DNA of 56,205 bases from UBA1715 sp036752345. GTDB taxonomy: Bacteria; Bacteroidota; Bacteroidia; Bacteroidales; UBA1715. The notes under the pieces are model-generated. The model did not search any database, was not told the DNA's origin, and saw nothing but the letters and a program-made list of their open reading frames with translations. Positions 43,837-53,941 of the stretch are shown piece by piece. Position 1 is the stretch's first letter; the number at the start of each line of letters is the position of its first letter. The DNA lies in contig DAIOSV010000007.1 in the NCBI GenBank assembly GCA_036752345.1, positions 1 through 56,205 on the forward strand. Direction: 5' to 3'. The translations under genes were made by a program, and so were the position numbers.

Positions 43837-44702
43837 CTACACGATTCCTTCGCGCAACAAGTCGTGCAAATGAATCATGCCAAGATAGGTTTTACCATCA
43901 GTAACGACCAACTGCGTTATACTATTTTTCTCCATTTGCTCAAACGCTTTAACGGCCAACTCGTTACGACTGATTGTTTTAGGGTTTTTGGACATAATGT
44001 CTTGCGCTTTGGCTTCGTTGATGTTGGTATTTTTTTCCAACATTCTTCGAATATCACCATCGGTAATGATTCCAATCAACTGATTGTTGTCGTCAACAAC
44101 GGCGGTAGCGCCCAAACGTTTTGAAGAAATCTCAAGAATCGTCTCCGAAATAGACTGCGTAGCCGAAACGCGTGGTGCATTTTCTTCCACGAAAATATCG
44201 TCAACACGCATATACATACGTTTTCCCAAGGCACCACCCGGATGGTATTTTGCAAAATCTTGCGGGGTAAATTTTCGTTGTTCCAACAAACACATAGCCA
44301 ACGTATCGCCCATAACCAATTGAGCCGTTGTGCTATTGGTTGGAGCCAAATTGTTTATATCTGCCTCATGATCAACGTGAGCATACAACATATAGTCGGC
44401 ATGTTCGCCCAAATACGACGAACGCTCCGAAACCATTGCTATCAATTTATTTCCACCACGTTTCAAAAGTGGCACAAGCACTTTAATTTCAGGAGTATTT
44501 CCACTTTTCGAAATACACAAAACCATATCTTCCTTTTGAATCATTCCCAAATCGCCGTGAATAGCCTCTGCTGCGTGCATAAACAACGCCGGAGTACCGG
44601 TAGAATTCATGGTAGCCACTATTTTATTTGCAATGAGAGCACTTTTACCGATTCCCGTAACAACAAGCCGACCTTTTGAAGCAAGAATTTTTTGCACCAC
44701 AA
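43837..44702 (-). CDS. kdsD: Arabinose-5-phosphate isomerase (KdsD/KpsF), 5' end in gap
   Basis: The visible 288 codons carry the SIS domain (GRLVVTGIGKSALIANKI, MHAAEAIHGDLG, CISKSGNTPEI) and two CBS domains (from about residue 165, VSATQSISETILEI, and LAVKAFEQMEKNSIT). The enzyme makes arabinose 5-phosphate for Kdo, so the outer membrane should contain Kdo. Homologues have about 40 more residues before GRLVVTG. The GTG at 44700 is internal and the real start is inside the gap. It is divergent from recQ, an arrangement I recall as common in Bacteroidetes. Confidence 0.93.
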
Positions 44703-44802
44703 NNNNNNNNNNNNNNNNNNNNNNNNNNNNNNNNNNNNNNNNNNNNNNNNNNNNNNNNNNNNNNNNNNNNNNNNNNNNNNNNNNNNNNNNNNNNNNNNNN
44801 NN
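44703..44802. other. Assembly gap (100 N) hiding the kdsD-recQ divergent promoters
   Basis: Exactly 100 N. It hides the N-termini of both kdsD (about 40 residues) and recQ (about 20-25 residues) and both promoters, so the real length must exceed 200 bases. Confidence 0.98.
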
Positions 44803-46908
44803 AAAGAAGTTATTGAAAGTCTGATGGACAACAATGACACGTTTGTGTTGATGCCTACCGGCGGTGGCAAGTCATTGTGTTACCAACTTCCTGCAATGCT
44901 TCTTGAAGGGACTGCTATTGTTATTTCTCCCCTGATTGCATTAATGAAAAATCAAGTTGATGCCATGCGTGGCTTCAGCACTGACAATAGGATTGCGCAC
45001 TTTTTAAATTCTTCACTTAGTAGAGCAGAAATTCTTCGGGTAAAAGAAGATGTACGAAATGGTATCACAAAATTGCTTTACGTTGCTCCCGAGTCACTCA
45101 CAAAAGAAGACAACGTTGAGTTTTTCAAAAGCATTACGATTTCGTTCTTCGCAATTGATGAAGCACACTGTATTTCAGAGTGGGGACACGATTTCCGCCC
45201 GGAATATCGACGAATAAAACCAATCGTTGAAGCAATTGGTCGTGCACCAATCATTGCACTTACCGCTACAGCTACGCCAAAGGTGCAACACGATATTCAA
45301 AAAAACTTGGGAATGTTGGATGCGAAAGTCTTCAAGTCATCTTTCCGCAGAAAGAATCTCTACTATGAAATTCGTCCGCAAGTTGATGCAACCAAGCAGA
45401 TAATTAAATTTATACGAGATAATACCGGGAAATCGGGTATCATATATTGTTTGAGTAGAAAAAAAGTTGAAGAACTTGCCAACACCTTGGTTGTGAATGG
45501 CATAAAAGCGCTTCCGTACCATGCCGGACTTGATGCACACACACGTTCCAAAAATCAAGATATGTTCTTGATGGAGGAAGTTGACGTAATTGTTGCGACC
45601 ATAGCGTTTGGTATGGGAATAGACAAACCCGACGTTCGTTTTGTGATACACTACAACATTCCAAAATCATTGGAAGGATATTACCAAGAAACCGGTCGTG
45701 CCGGTCGCGATGGTGGCGAAGGGAAATGTATCGCATTCTATAGCTACAAAGACATTCTTCGTCTTGAAAAATTCATGGAAGGCAAACCGGTTGCTGAACA
45801 AGAAATTGGGAAACAATTGTTGCTCGAAACATCTTCATATGCCGAATCCAGTTTGTGCCGCGTACGAGTGCTCTTGAATTATTTTGGTGAAGAAATGACC
45901 GAAAACTGTGGTAACTGCGACAACTGCTTGCATCCAAAACCGCAAATTGAGGTTATGAACGATGTGATTAAAGTTCTCAAAACTATTAAAACAGTAAAAC
46001 AACGTTTCAAACAAGGACACATTGTTGAAATTCTGATGGGAAATAATTCCTCAGAAATTAAAACATACAAACACAACGAACTTGACGAATTTGGTTGGGG
46101 CGATGACCACGATCCAAAATACTGGAACGCCATTATCCGCCATATGCTCATGAATCGTTTATTGGACAAAGAGATAGAGAATTACGGTTTGTTGAAAATC
46201 ACTGACGAAGGAAAAGCATTTTTCCACAAACCGCACTCGTTTACCATTACCGAAGATCATGACTATGAGCAGACGGAAACCGACACGGAAACGGTTCAAA
46301 GCGATGATGCTTTTGACACCACGTTAGTTTCTATACTCATGGATTTGCGCAAAAGTGTAGCCAAAAAGAACAATGTTCCTCCGTATGTTGTGTTCCAAGA
46401 AGCTTCTATCAACGAAATGGCAATTCAGTATCCTATTACGTTACAAGAATTGAAAAACATTTCGGGCGTTGGCGAAGGAAAAGCAAAAAAATACGGACAA
46501 CCATTTGTAGACGTGATTGCGCGCTATGTTGAGGAAAACGAAATAGAACGTCCTCAAGACATGGTGGTAAAATCGGTGGTAAACAAATCGGGAAACAAAG
46601 TTCAAATTATTACCAACATAGACAAAAAACTATCACTCGACACCATAGCCGAAGCACTTGGAATAAGTTTAAACGAATTGTTGATTGAGATTGAAAGCAT
46701 CGTCAATTCCGGTATGAAAATCAACATTGACTACTACATTAATGAAGTGATTGAAGAAGACGCTATAGAAGAACTTTTCGACTATTTCTCTACTTCAGAA
46801 TCAGAACAAGTACAAGATGCAATAGACGAATGGACCAACGATGGAACCTATTCCGAAGAAGAAGTCCGACTTGTAAGAATTAAGTTTTTATCTGAAAAGG
46901 CGAACTAA
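44803..46908 (+). CDS. recQ: ATP-dependent DNA helicase RecQ, 5' end in gap
   Basis: About 700 residues are visible. Helicase motifs run in order: LMPTGGGKSLCYQLPA (I), FAIDEAHCISEWGHDFRPEY (II, DEAH), LTATATP (III), IIYCLSRKKVEELA (IV) and TIAFGMGIDKPDVRFVIHYNIPKS (V) with QETGRAGRDG (VI). The RQC zinc site CGNCDNC follows, then winged helix and an HRDC domain (LRKSVAKKNNVPPYVVF). A charged C-terminal extension of about 120 residues follows. The first 20-25 residues are in the gap. The next gene begins one base after the stop. Confidence 0.96.
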   Translation, partial: KEVIESLMDNNDTFVLMPTGGGKSLCYQLPAMLLEGTAIVISPLIALMKNQVDAMRGFSTDNRIAHFLNSSLSRAEILRVKEDVRNGITKLLYVAPESLTKEDNVEFFKSITISFFAIDEAHCISEWGHDFRPEYRRIKPIVEAIGRAPIIALTATATPKVQHDIQKNLGMLDAKVFKSSFRRKNLYYEIRPQVDATKQIIKFIRDNTGKSGIIYCLSRKKVEELANTLVVNGIKALPYHAGLDAHTRSKNQDMFLMEEVDVIVATIAFGMGIDKPDVRFVIHYNIPKSLEGYYQETGRAGRDGGEGKCIAFYSYKDILRLEKFMEGKPVAEQEIGKQLLLETSSYAESSLCRVRVLLNYFGEEMTENCGNCDNCLHPKPQIEVMNDVIKVLKTIKTVKQRFKQGHIVEILMGNNSSEIKTYKHNELDEFGWGDDHDPKYWNAIIRHMLMNRLLDKEIENYGLLKITDEGKAFFHKPHSFTITEDHDYEQTETDTETVQSDDAFDTTLVSILMDLRKSVAKKNNVPPYVVFQEASINEMAIQYPITLQELKNISGVGEGKAKKYGQPFVDVIARYVEENEIERPQDMVVKSVVNKSGNKVQIITNIDKKLSLDTIAEALGISLNELLIEIESIVNSGMKINIDYYINEVIEEDAIEELFDYFSTSESEQVQDAIDEWTNDGTYSEEEVRLVRIKFLSEKAN

Positions 46909-46909
46909 T

Positions 46910-47332
46910 ATGAAAATAGCAATAGATTTTGACGGGACACTAGTAGAACACAAATATCCTGAAATAGGAGAAAAAAAACTGTTCGCCTTTGAAACTTTGC
47001 GCGAGCTGCAAAAGCGCGGAGATCAACTTATTTTATGGACATATCGCACGGGCGAAATGCTCAACCAAGCTGTTGAATTTTGTCGTCAAAATGGTGTGGA
47101 ATTTTATGCCATAAACCGAAATTATCCGGAAGAAGTTTTCGACGAAACTCAAGTCAGCCGAAAAATTGACGCTGATATTTATATTGACGACAAGAACGTG
47201 GAATTTGGCGGAGAAATTGATTGGTCAAAAATTTGCACAATACTGCAAATAGGTACAATAGATGAATCATTGAGTACGAACTACGGCAAAACAACGAAAA
47301 AATCTTTTTTCAATAAACTCATTGGAAAATAA
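46910..47332 (+). CDS. Small HAD-family hydrolase (BT0820-like)
   Basis: The 140 residues start MKIAIDFDGTLVEH (HAD motif I), followed by ILWTYRTGEMLNQAVEFC (motif II region) and ADIYIDDKNVEFGG (motif IV). No cap domain is present. I recall the B. thetaiotaomicron protein BT0820 as a member; its substrate is unknown to me. It lies between recQ and priA with essentially no spacing, which hints at co-regulation rather than a proven link to DNA metabolism. Confidence 0.82.
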   Translation: MKIAIDFDGTLVEHKYPEIGEKKLFAFETLRELQKRGDQLILWTYRTGEMLNQAVEFCRQNGVEFYAINRNYPEEVFDETQVSRKIDADIYIDDKNVEFGGEIDWSKICTILQIGTIDESLSTNYGKTTKKSFFNKLIGK

Positions 47333-49796
47333 CGAGAGACATACGGCAACGTTTATAGACGTACTTTTGCCACTAGCTGTTCCCCTTTACACATACGAAG
47401 TACCTGAATCTCTCAAAGATTCTATTACTATTGGTAGCCGTGTAATTGTGCAGCTTGGACAACGGAAAATGTACACCGCCATTGTGTATGCTATTCATCA
47501 CAAGGAACCCGATGTGGCCGTTGTTAAGTCAATAGAATCGGTACTCGACGAGGCACCAATTGTTACCAAAAAACAATTACAGCTATGGGACTGGATGGCA
47601 GACTACTACATGTGCACGCGTGGAGAGATTATGAAAGCGGCTCTTCCCTCGGGCCTGAAACTAGAAAGTGAAGCCATAGTCTCTGCCAATCCCGACTTTG
47701 ACTGCATGACGCTTAACGAAGCAGACCGACAAGTGTATTATGCAGTTGAGAGAAATGAAAGTCTGTCGCTGCTCGATTTAGCAAAAGCTCTTAATAAAAA
47801 ATCGGTAACAATTCAGGTACAAAAACTCGTAAAGCTCAACGCTGTCATTATCAGCGAAACTATTTCAAATCAATACAAACCAAAGGTAGAAGCGTACGTG
47901 CGACTTGCCGGCGATGTGCAAGACAAGTCGTTTATAGACCAAGCGTTTGCACAAATTGCGCGTGCCGCAAAACAGCAAAGTTTTTTCTTGTGGTTGCTCA
48001 ACGAAACCATTCTTCACAAAGAGGTAGAATCGTTTGCCATATCAAAACAAGTTGCGCTCGCACAAACGTCGTCTGCTATATTGGCGGAACTTGCAAAAAA
48101 GAACATCATCGTTATTGAGAATAAAGAAGTTTCACGTTTTGCCAAGACCGACAAAGAAATTAAAGGTGTTGCTGAATTAAGCAACCAGCAACAAACGGCA
48201 TTGCAAGGGATTCACGAGGCGTTTTCTCAGAATAAATTTTGTTTGCTTCACGGAGTAACATCAAGTGGAAAAACCGAAGTGTACATTCACTTGATACAAG
48301 AACTGATTGATAGCGGGAAGCAAGTATTGTATTTGTTACCCGAAATTGCACTCACTTCGCAAATCATAAACCGCTTGCGAGACGTTTTTGGCTACAAAGT
48401 TGGCATCTACCATTCTAAATTTTCCGACAACGAACGCGTAGAAGTGTGGAACAACATTTTGCAAAACAACGAAAATTCGTATCGCGTAATTTTAGGCGTT
48501 CGCTCCTCTATCTTCTTGCCGTTCAACAACTTAGGATTAATAATCGTTGACGAAGAACATGAATCGTCATTTAAGCAATACGACCCGGCACCCCGATATA
48601 ATGCACGCGATATGGCGTACATACTTGCATCGAATTTTAAAGCGAATCTGCTTTTAGGCACGGCTACTCCGAGTTTGGAAACCTATTTCAACGTATTGCA
48701 AAAAAAATTGGCTTTGGTTGAAATGAAAACTCGGCACACCAAAGCGCCTTTACCTTTGATGCACATTGTTGACCTTCGCACAGAACACAAGCGACAACGC
48801 ATGCGCGACATTTTCAGCAAAACATTGCTTGAAGCGATTGAAAAAAATTTGGCCGAAAAACGACAAATTATTTTGTTTCAAAACCGTCGAGGGTTTTCGC
48901 CATACCTTGAATGTCCCGATTGTGGCTACGTTCCGGAGTGTAAAAACTGTGATGTAAGTCTTACCTACCATAAATTTTCTAACTCTCTCATGTGCCACCA
49001 CTGTGGATACGCTATCCCATTTAGCTCGGAATGCCCTGAATGTCACAACAGAAACATGCGCTTGGTTGGTTTTGGTACCGAAAAAATTGAAGATACGCTC
49101 CATGAAATGTTTCCCGACGTTCGTTTAGCACGAATGGATTTAGACACAACTCGCGGTAAAGATGCCTACAGTAACTTAATTTCTCGTTTTGAGAACCATG
49201 ATATTGACATATTGATTGGCACTCAAATGATAACCAAAGGCCTTGATTTTGAAAACGTTGGACTTGTTGGAATTCTGAGCGCCGATGGAATGCTTCGTCT
49301 TCCCGATTTTAGAGCAGACGAACGTGCGTTCCAGTTAATGGTGCAGGTTGCAGGCCGCGCCGGCCGAAGCGAGAAGCAAGGTGACGTGTATATTCAAACA
49401 TTTCAAGCAGAGCATCCAATTATCCAATATGTAAAAGAGAACAACTACCAGTCAATGCTTGACACACAAATGACTGAGCGGAAAAATTTCTGGTACCCAC
49501 CGTTTACTCGACTCATAAAAGTTACCATCAAAAATCGCGACAAAGACACGGCAGTTTCCGCTGCAAAGCAACTCGCCACTGATTTACGCGAAATAAAAGA
49601 TATTGTGATACTCGGACCGGAATTTCCCCCTATTGCGAGAATTCAACTTTTGTATGCACAAGATATACTACTTAAAATTCCTCGCCAACTTAATTTCACC
49701 AACATACGCAAACAAGTAAGCGACCGCATGCAAACAATTGTAAGCCGTGAGGAATACAAAACCACAATTTTTTCGGTAAATGTTGATCCGTATTGA
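47322..49796 (+). CDS. priA: Primosomal protein N' (PriA helicase)
   Basis: This 824-residue replication restart helicase has an N-terminal 3'-DNA-binding domain (FIDVLLPLAVPLYTYEVP), Walker A GVTSSGKTEVY near 315, IIVDEEHESSFKQYDPAPRYNARD near 410, zinc-binding Cys pairs (CPDCGYVPECKNC, CHHCG, CPECH) near 530-575, and GTQMITKGLDFENV plus QVAGRAGRSEKQG. No early ATG exists in frame; the TTG at 47322, overlapping the HAD gene by 11 bases, gives the complete N-terminus and is chosen. Confidence 0.96.
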   Translation: MENNERHTATFIDVLLPLAVPLYTYEVPESLKDSITIGSRVIVQLGQRKMYTAIVYAIHHKEPDVAVVKSIESVLDEAPIVTKKQLQLWDWMADYYMCTRGEIMKAALPSGLKLESEAIVSANPDFDCMTLNEADRQVYYAVERNESLSLLDLAKALNKKSVTIQVQKLVKLNAVIISETISNQYKPKVEAYVRLAGDVQDKSFIDQAFAQIARAAKQQSFFLWLLNETILHKEVESFAISKQVALAQTSSAILAELAKKNIIVIENKEVSRFAKTDKEIKGVAELSNQQQTALQGIHEAFSQNKFCLLHGVTSSGKTEVYIHLIQELIDSGKQVLYLLPEIALTSQIINRLRDVFGYKVGIYHSKFSDNERVEVWNNILQNNENSYRVILGVRSSIFLPFNNLGLIIVDEEHESSFKQYDPAPRYNARDMAYILASNFKANLLLGTATPSLETYFNVLQKKLALVEMKTRHTKAPLPLMHIVDLRTEHKRQRMRDIFSKTLLEAIEKNLAEKRQIILFQNRRGFSPYLECPDCGYVPECKNCDVSLTYHKFSNSLMCHHCGYAIPFSSECPECHNRNMRLVGFGTEKIEDTLHEMFPDVRLARMDLDTTRGKDAYSNLISRFENHDIDILIGTQMITKGLDFENVGLVGILSADGMLRLPDFRADERAFQLMVQVAGRAGRSEKQGDVYIQTFQAEHPIIQYVKENNYQSMLDTQMTERKNFWYPPFTRLIKVTIKNRDKDTAVSAAKQLATDLREIKDIVILGPEFPPIARIQLLYAQDILLKIPRQLNFTNIRKQVSDRMQTIVSREEYKTTIFSVNVDPY

Positions 49797-49808
49797 TACG
49801 TCTTGCAA

Positions 49809-49838
49809 TTGCATAATTCTATGGTTTTGATACTTTTG
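49809..49838 (+). promoter_or_regulatory. Promoter of the LTA-synthase-like gene
   Basis: TTG at 49809-49811, exactly 19 bases, then TACTTTTG at 49831-49838 (followed by C): a full Bacteroidetes -33/-7 promoter 19 bases before the ATG. It is the best such match in the window. Confidence 0.72.
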
Positions 49839-49857
49839 CAAGATTAATTTAAATACA

Positions 49858-51690
49858 ATGAAATCTCGATTAAAACTCCTTCTCACATATGCCTTGTTCT
49901 GGCTTCTATTTTTTGAATTCAGCAGAATCTTGTTTTTAGTATACAACCATGCTCTCACCTCGAGTCTTGATTGGAGCACAATTTTTCATACATTCATTTC
50001 GGGTTTCTCTCACGATGCGTCTATGATTGGATACATTGTAGAAGTGACGTCAATCATTTTGTGCGTCTCCATTTTTATAAAAGACAATGGAAAAATCAAA
50101 ATTGCACTCAACTGTTTGACAATATTGTTGCTCATACCTGCTACCATCATTACCGTATCCGATGCGGAATTGTATCGCAACTGGGGTTACCGCATGGATG
50201 CGTCCGTTTTGGACTATTTAACAATGCCTAAAGAAGCCATGGCATCTACTCCGCTGTGGCACATAGCACTACTTGTTTTATTGGGAATTGCAATCATGAT
50301 TGGCTTTTATACTATGTATAAAAAATGGATAGCAACATTCTGCGACAAATTTGAACAAACAAACTATCCATCACTCTTGATTTACATACTCATAATGAGC
50401 GTGATGATTATTCCGATTCGTGGAGGATTGAGTGTGGCTACATTGCGTACCGGTAGTGTGTATTTTAGCAAAAAACCATTTGCAAATCATGCCGCAATCA
50501 ACGACCAATGGCACTTTTTATTTTCTCTTTTTTCAGAAGGGAAAGAAGAACCAAATGTTTTTATGGAAGAATCTGAATGCAATGCCATTTGCAACAATCT
50601 TTTACATTCCAAGCAACAAAAGCCTATACAACTGATTACGAACAAACGACCAAACATAATACTTTTCATTTTGGAAAGTTTTACTGCCTCGCAAATTGGA
50701 GTATTGGACGGACAAGAAGGAGTAACACCCAACTTAGACTCAATTGCTAAATCGGGTATTTTATTTTCAAATTGCTACGGAAATGGGACAAAGAGCGAGA
50801 TGGGAATTGTCTCAATTTTGAGTGGCTATCCGGCACAACCTACAACAGCAATCATGAAATACAACGAAAAAGCTGAAAAACTTCCCTACCTCAGCAAAAT
50901 ATTTGATTCTTTAGGCTATTCACTTTCTCTTTATCATGGCGGCGACATTCGTTTTGCCAATATGAACTCATACTTTCGCTTCGGAGGCATTGAACACTGC
51001 GTAACCATTGATGATTTTGGAATTGAAGCAAAAGAGACCAAATGGGGAGCACTAGATCAAGTTGTTTTTTCACGCATGTTTTCGGATTTGCACACAGAAA
51101 GACAACCATTTTTCTCCGTTTGCTATACGCTGAGTAGTCACGAACCATTCATTGTGCCAATGAAAAGCAAATTTTATGGAAGAGACGACTACTCAAAACT
51201 TTTAAACTCCGTGCACTACACCGACAGTTGCATAGGCGACTTTATACGTCGCGCACGATTGGAACCTTGGTGGAACAACACTCTTATCGTTTTCATTTCA
51301 GACCATGGCTCTCGCATAACCAAAAATGCCCAAATAGTTTCGAGTCAAGATAAATTTCACATTCCTTTCATTTGGACCGGAGGCGCCATTGCAACCGACA
51401 CCGTAATATCCGAATTGGTTTCGCAATGTGATTTTCCAATGATGCTCTGCAATCAGCTTGGGTTGCCATCTTCTCAATTCTCATTTAGTAAAGACATTTT
51501 GCGAGGAGACAAGCCATTTGCTTTTTATGCGTACAACAATGGTTTCGGTTATTTGCGTGGCAATCAATCATTTTCATGGGACAATGAAAACGCGGCTATC
51601 ATAAAAAGGACAACCATTTTACAAGACACAACGTTACAACAAGGCAAAGCTATGCTTCAAAAAGTAACAACCGATTTCTATCGGAAATGA
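49858..51690 (+). CDS. LTA synthase family sulfatase-fold membrane protein
   Basis: The 610 residues comprise five N-terminal membrane segments (to about 190) and an extracytoplasmic alkaline-phosphatase/sulfatase domain: NIILFILESFTASQIG near 265, the nucleophile Thr in NGTKSEMGIVSILSG near 315, and the metal site VFISDHGSR near 480. In Gram-negatives such proteins transfer phosphoglycerol or phosphoethanolamine-type groups, or remodel envelope glycans; the donor and acceptor here are unknown. Confidence 0.9.
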   Translation: MKSRLKLLLTYALFWLLFFEFSRILFLVYNHALTSSLDWSTIFHTFISGFSHDASMIGYIVEVTSIILCVSIFIKDNGKIKIALNCLTILLLIPATIITVSDAELYRNWGYRMDASVLDYLTMPKEAMASTPLWHIALLVLLGIAIMIGFYTMYKKWIATFCDKFEQTNYPSLLIYILIMSVMIIPIRGGLSVATLRTGSVYFSKKPFANHAAINDQWHFLFSLFSEGKEEPNVFMEESECNAICNNLLHSKQQKPIQLITNKRPNIILFILESFTASQIGVLDGQEGVTPNLDSIAKSGILFSNCYGNGTKSEMGIVSILSGYPAQPTTAIMKYNEKAEKLPYLSKIFDSLGYSLSLYHGGDIRFANMNSYFRFGGIEHCVTIDDFGIEAKETKWGALDQVVFSRMFSDLHTERQPFFSVCYTLSSHEPFIVPMKSKFYGRDDYSKLLNSVHYTDSCIGDFIRRARLEPWWNNTLIVFISDHGSRITKNAQIVSSQDKFHIPFIWTGGAIATDTVISELVSQCDFPMMLCNQLGLPSSQFSFSKDILRGDKPFAFYAYNNGFGYLRGNQSFSWDNENAAIIKRTTILQDTTLQQGKAMLQKVTTDFYRK

Positions 51691-51702
51691 TAGCTTTATT
51701 TA

Positions 51703-51710
51703 TATCTTTG
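51703..51710 (+). promoter_or_regulatory. -7 element of the SusD-family gene
   Basis: TATCTTTG at 51703-51710, 20 bases before the ATG at 51731. No clear -33 box. Confidence 0.45.
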
Positions 51711-51730
51711 AAAGTCTTTTAGAGAAAATT

Positions 51731-53125
51731 ATGAAAAAAGTATTACTCGCTCTGTTGTCAATGATACTCATTACAGCTTGCACTGATGATTTTCTTGACA
51801 AAGAACCGACGAACTATGCAACACAAACAAATATATTTACCACTGCACAAGGCGTAAAATCTGCTCTTGTTGGTTGCTACAGCGATTTTCAGAATTACAA
51901 TTACTACGGGCGAAATTTTATTTTGATTGGCGACATTTATGCCGACAACGCAAAACTTTCGGCACAAAATACCGGTAATTTTTCATCGTTTTACAACTTC
52001 AGCGTTACCGCTGACGATGAAGATTTAAAAGGCTTTTGGTCCATTGCGTACAAAATAATCAACAACGCCGACAATATTATCAAAGCGTGTCAAGACACCA
52101 GCCGCAATGATTTAAACGAGACTATCTACGGAGAAGCACTTGCCATACGAAGTTTAGCCTATTTTGACTTGCTTCGCATGTTTGCAAACAAGTCTTCGTT
52201 TTCAACAGAAGGAATTCCTATTGCAAGCGACACTATTCCCTATCCATCTCGCACATCAGTTAGAGATGTTTATGCCCTTATTATCAACGACTTGCTGCAA
52301 GCGGAAACATTGTTGGAGAACGCCGATGTTACTCCTTTTCGATTCAATAAATATAGTGTAGAAGCATTGCTGACACTCGTGTACGTCTCAGATAATCAAA
52401 GAACAAAAGCAATAGAGACAGCCGAAAAACTGATTGCCACAAACCAATATTCATTGCTCACTGCCGAAAATTATATGGCAAGCTGGTCGCAAGAATCGTC
52501 AACGGAAAGCATTTTCTCCATAGCCATGTCGGCCACAGACAATCAGGGAACTAACAGTATTGGGCACATGCTTTCACCTGACGGATACGGTGGCATTGTT
52601 CCTTCGGAAGACTTGCTCAGCCTCTATTCTAATACCGACATTCGGACAGCTTTCATCAAAAAACGGTCCGAAAAATTTTTCATGAAATATCCGGGACGTG
52701 AGGGTTTAGGCATAGACAACGTGCCAGTTCTTCGTTTGTCTGAAATTTATTTTGTACTGGCCGACTGCTATTTGGTAAAAATGCAGGAAGCAACAGATGT
52801 GGCTACGCAAACAGAGTATTACGAAAAGGCGCTTGCCATTATGGAACAATTAACAAAACGTGTAGATGCATCGTGCGTTTTGGACAACCTTTCTGCCACG
52901 GATTTGTATTTGAAAGTTCAGGAAGAATATAGAAAAGAATTTGCATTTGAAGGCAAACGATTTTTCCAATTGAAACGCTCGGTGTTTTCATTCGGAATAG
53001 AGAGAACTGATTGCAATTCAACGGTTTGTTCCGTTCCAAACCCAAGTTATTTATTCGCGTTTCCAATTCCTACAGCAGAATTGAACGCCAACAATAATCT
53101 AAGACAAAATCAAGGATACGAATGA
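51731..53125 (+). CDS. RagB/SusD family nutrient-binding lipoprotein
   Basis: The 464 residues start with a lipoprotein signal peptide whose lipobox is LITACTDD (Cys18), then DFLDKEPTNY, the usual SusD opening. The helical repeats include FWSIAYKIINNADNIIKAC, EALAIRSLAYFDLLRMF and, at the end, EYRKEFAFEGKRFFQLKR and FPIPTAELNAN. SusD proteins sit on the outer surface over a SusC TonB channel. No SusC is in the flanking sequence, which is unusual. The stop overlaps the next lipoprotein by 4 bases. Confidence 0.93.
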   Translation: MKKVLLALLSMILITACTDDFLDKEPTNYATQTNIFTTAQGVKSALVGCYSDFQNYNYYGRNFILIGDIYADNAKLSAQNTGNFSSFYNFSVTADDEDLKGFWSIAYKIINNADNIIKACQDTSRNDLNETIYGEALAIRSLAYFDLLRMFANKSSFSTEGIPIASDTIPYPSRTSVRDVYALIINDLLQAETLLENADVTPFRFNKYSVEALLTLVYVSDNQRTKAIETAEKLIATNQYSLLTAENYMASWSQESSTESIFSIAMSATDNQGTNSIGHMLSPDGYGGIVPSEDLLSLYSNTDIRTAFIKKRSEKFFMKYPGREGLGIDNVPVLRLSEIYFVLADCYLVKMQEATDVATQTEYYEKALAIMEQLTKRVDASCVLDNLSATDLYLKVQEEYRKEFAFEGKRFFQLKRSVFSFGIERTDCNSTVCSVPNPSYLFAFPIPTAELNANNNLRQNQGYE

Positions 53126-53886
53126 AGCGATTTCTCATATACATACTTTGCGCTTGCTCTTTGGCGTCGTGCAACAAAAACGAATATCTTGACACAACCA
53201 TAGAACAACCCACCGTTGAATTTGCACAAACAAAGTATGCAGAAACAATCTCGTTTATCGCTTCCGACGAATACGAAATTGCCGTTCCTATTCAAGTTTT
53301 TGGCGGGAAATCTACCGCAACAATCAATATTTCAGCACAAACAGCTCTTCAAAACGATGCGTATTCTGTAAGCACAAGCAAAACATTGAACGGAAACGCA
53401 TTAGATAGTATTTACATCACTATTAACACTGCGAAAATCACGAAAGGAGAGGCATATTCGATTAACGTAACTATTTCATCTTCAGAAATTTCGGTTTCAA
53501 AAAATTATGCAACGTGCTCAGTAACTTTTTCCCAACAAGCATTTATAGACTATTTTACCGGAACGTATTCCTGCTTTGAATCATCTACAAACTCAACCTA
53601 CGACGTAGAACTGACAAAGCAAAACGATACAACCGTAAAAAACAACAATTTCTGGGATTTTCCACTTGCCGGCCAATATGTGCCATTCATTTTTACACAA
53701 GATGAAACGATGGCAGTTGCAATTCCTGACGATACTGAATGGACCGACTTATTAGGGAACAACTATCGCATTTCTGGAACGGGCGAATACGACTTTCAAG
53801 GAAACTTCTACGTTGACTTTACCATGAAAACAGCATCGACAAACGAAGTGTATCAATCAGGAAGACAAACGTACACAAAGAAATAA
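53122..53886 (+). CDS. SusD-linked surface lipoprotein of unknown fold
   Basis: This 254-residue protein has a lipoprotein signal (lipobox SLASCNKN, Cys17) and then beta-rich sequence: an N-terminal DUF1735/BACON-like sandwich (to about 140, VEFAQTKYAE, AVPIQVFGGKS) and a C-terminal domain with YFTGTYSCFES. It overlaps the SusD gene by 4 bases, so it is probably its partner and binds the same ligand, or a surface glycan. The family is not recognised with certainty. Confidence 0.75.
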   Translation: MKRFLIYILCACSLASCNKNEYLDTTIEQPTVEFAQTKYAETISFIASDEYEIAVPIQVFGGKSTATINISAQTALQNDAYSVSTSKTLNGNALDSIYITINTAKITKGEAYSINVTISSSEISVSKNYATCSVTFSQQAFIDYFTGTYSCFESSTNSTYDVELTKQNDTTVKNNNFWDFPLAGQYVPFIFTQDETMAVAIPDDTEWTDLLGNNYRISGTGEYDFQGNFYVDFTMKTASTNEVYQSGRQTYTKK

Positions 53887-53941
53887 TACCATTTAGAATG
53901 AGTATTGTCTTTCGCACTATTCCTAAAAAAAGGGAAAAGTG

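Noticed and set aside
44698..44802. RecQ start at 44692 and KdsD start at 44700
   Set aside because: Both are formal starts beside or across the N gap; homologues need extra N-terminal residues that lie within the gap.
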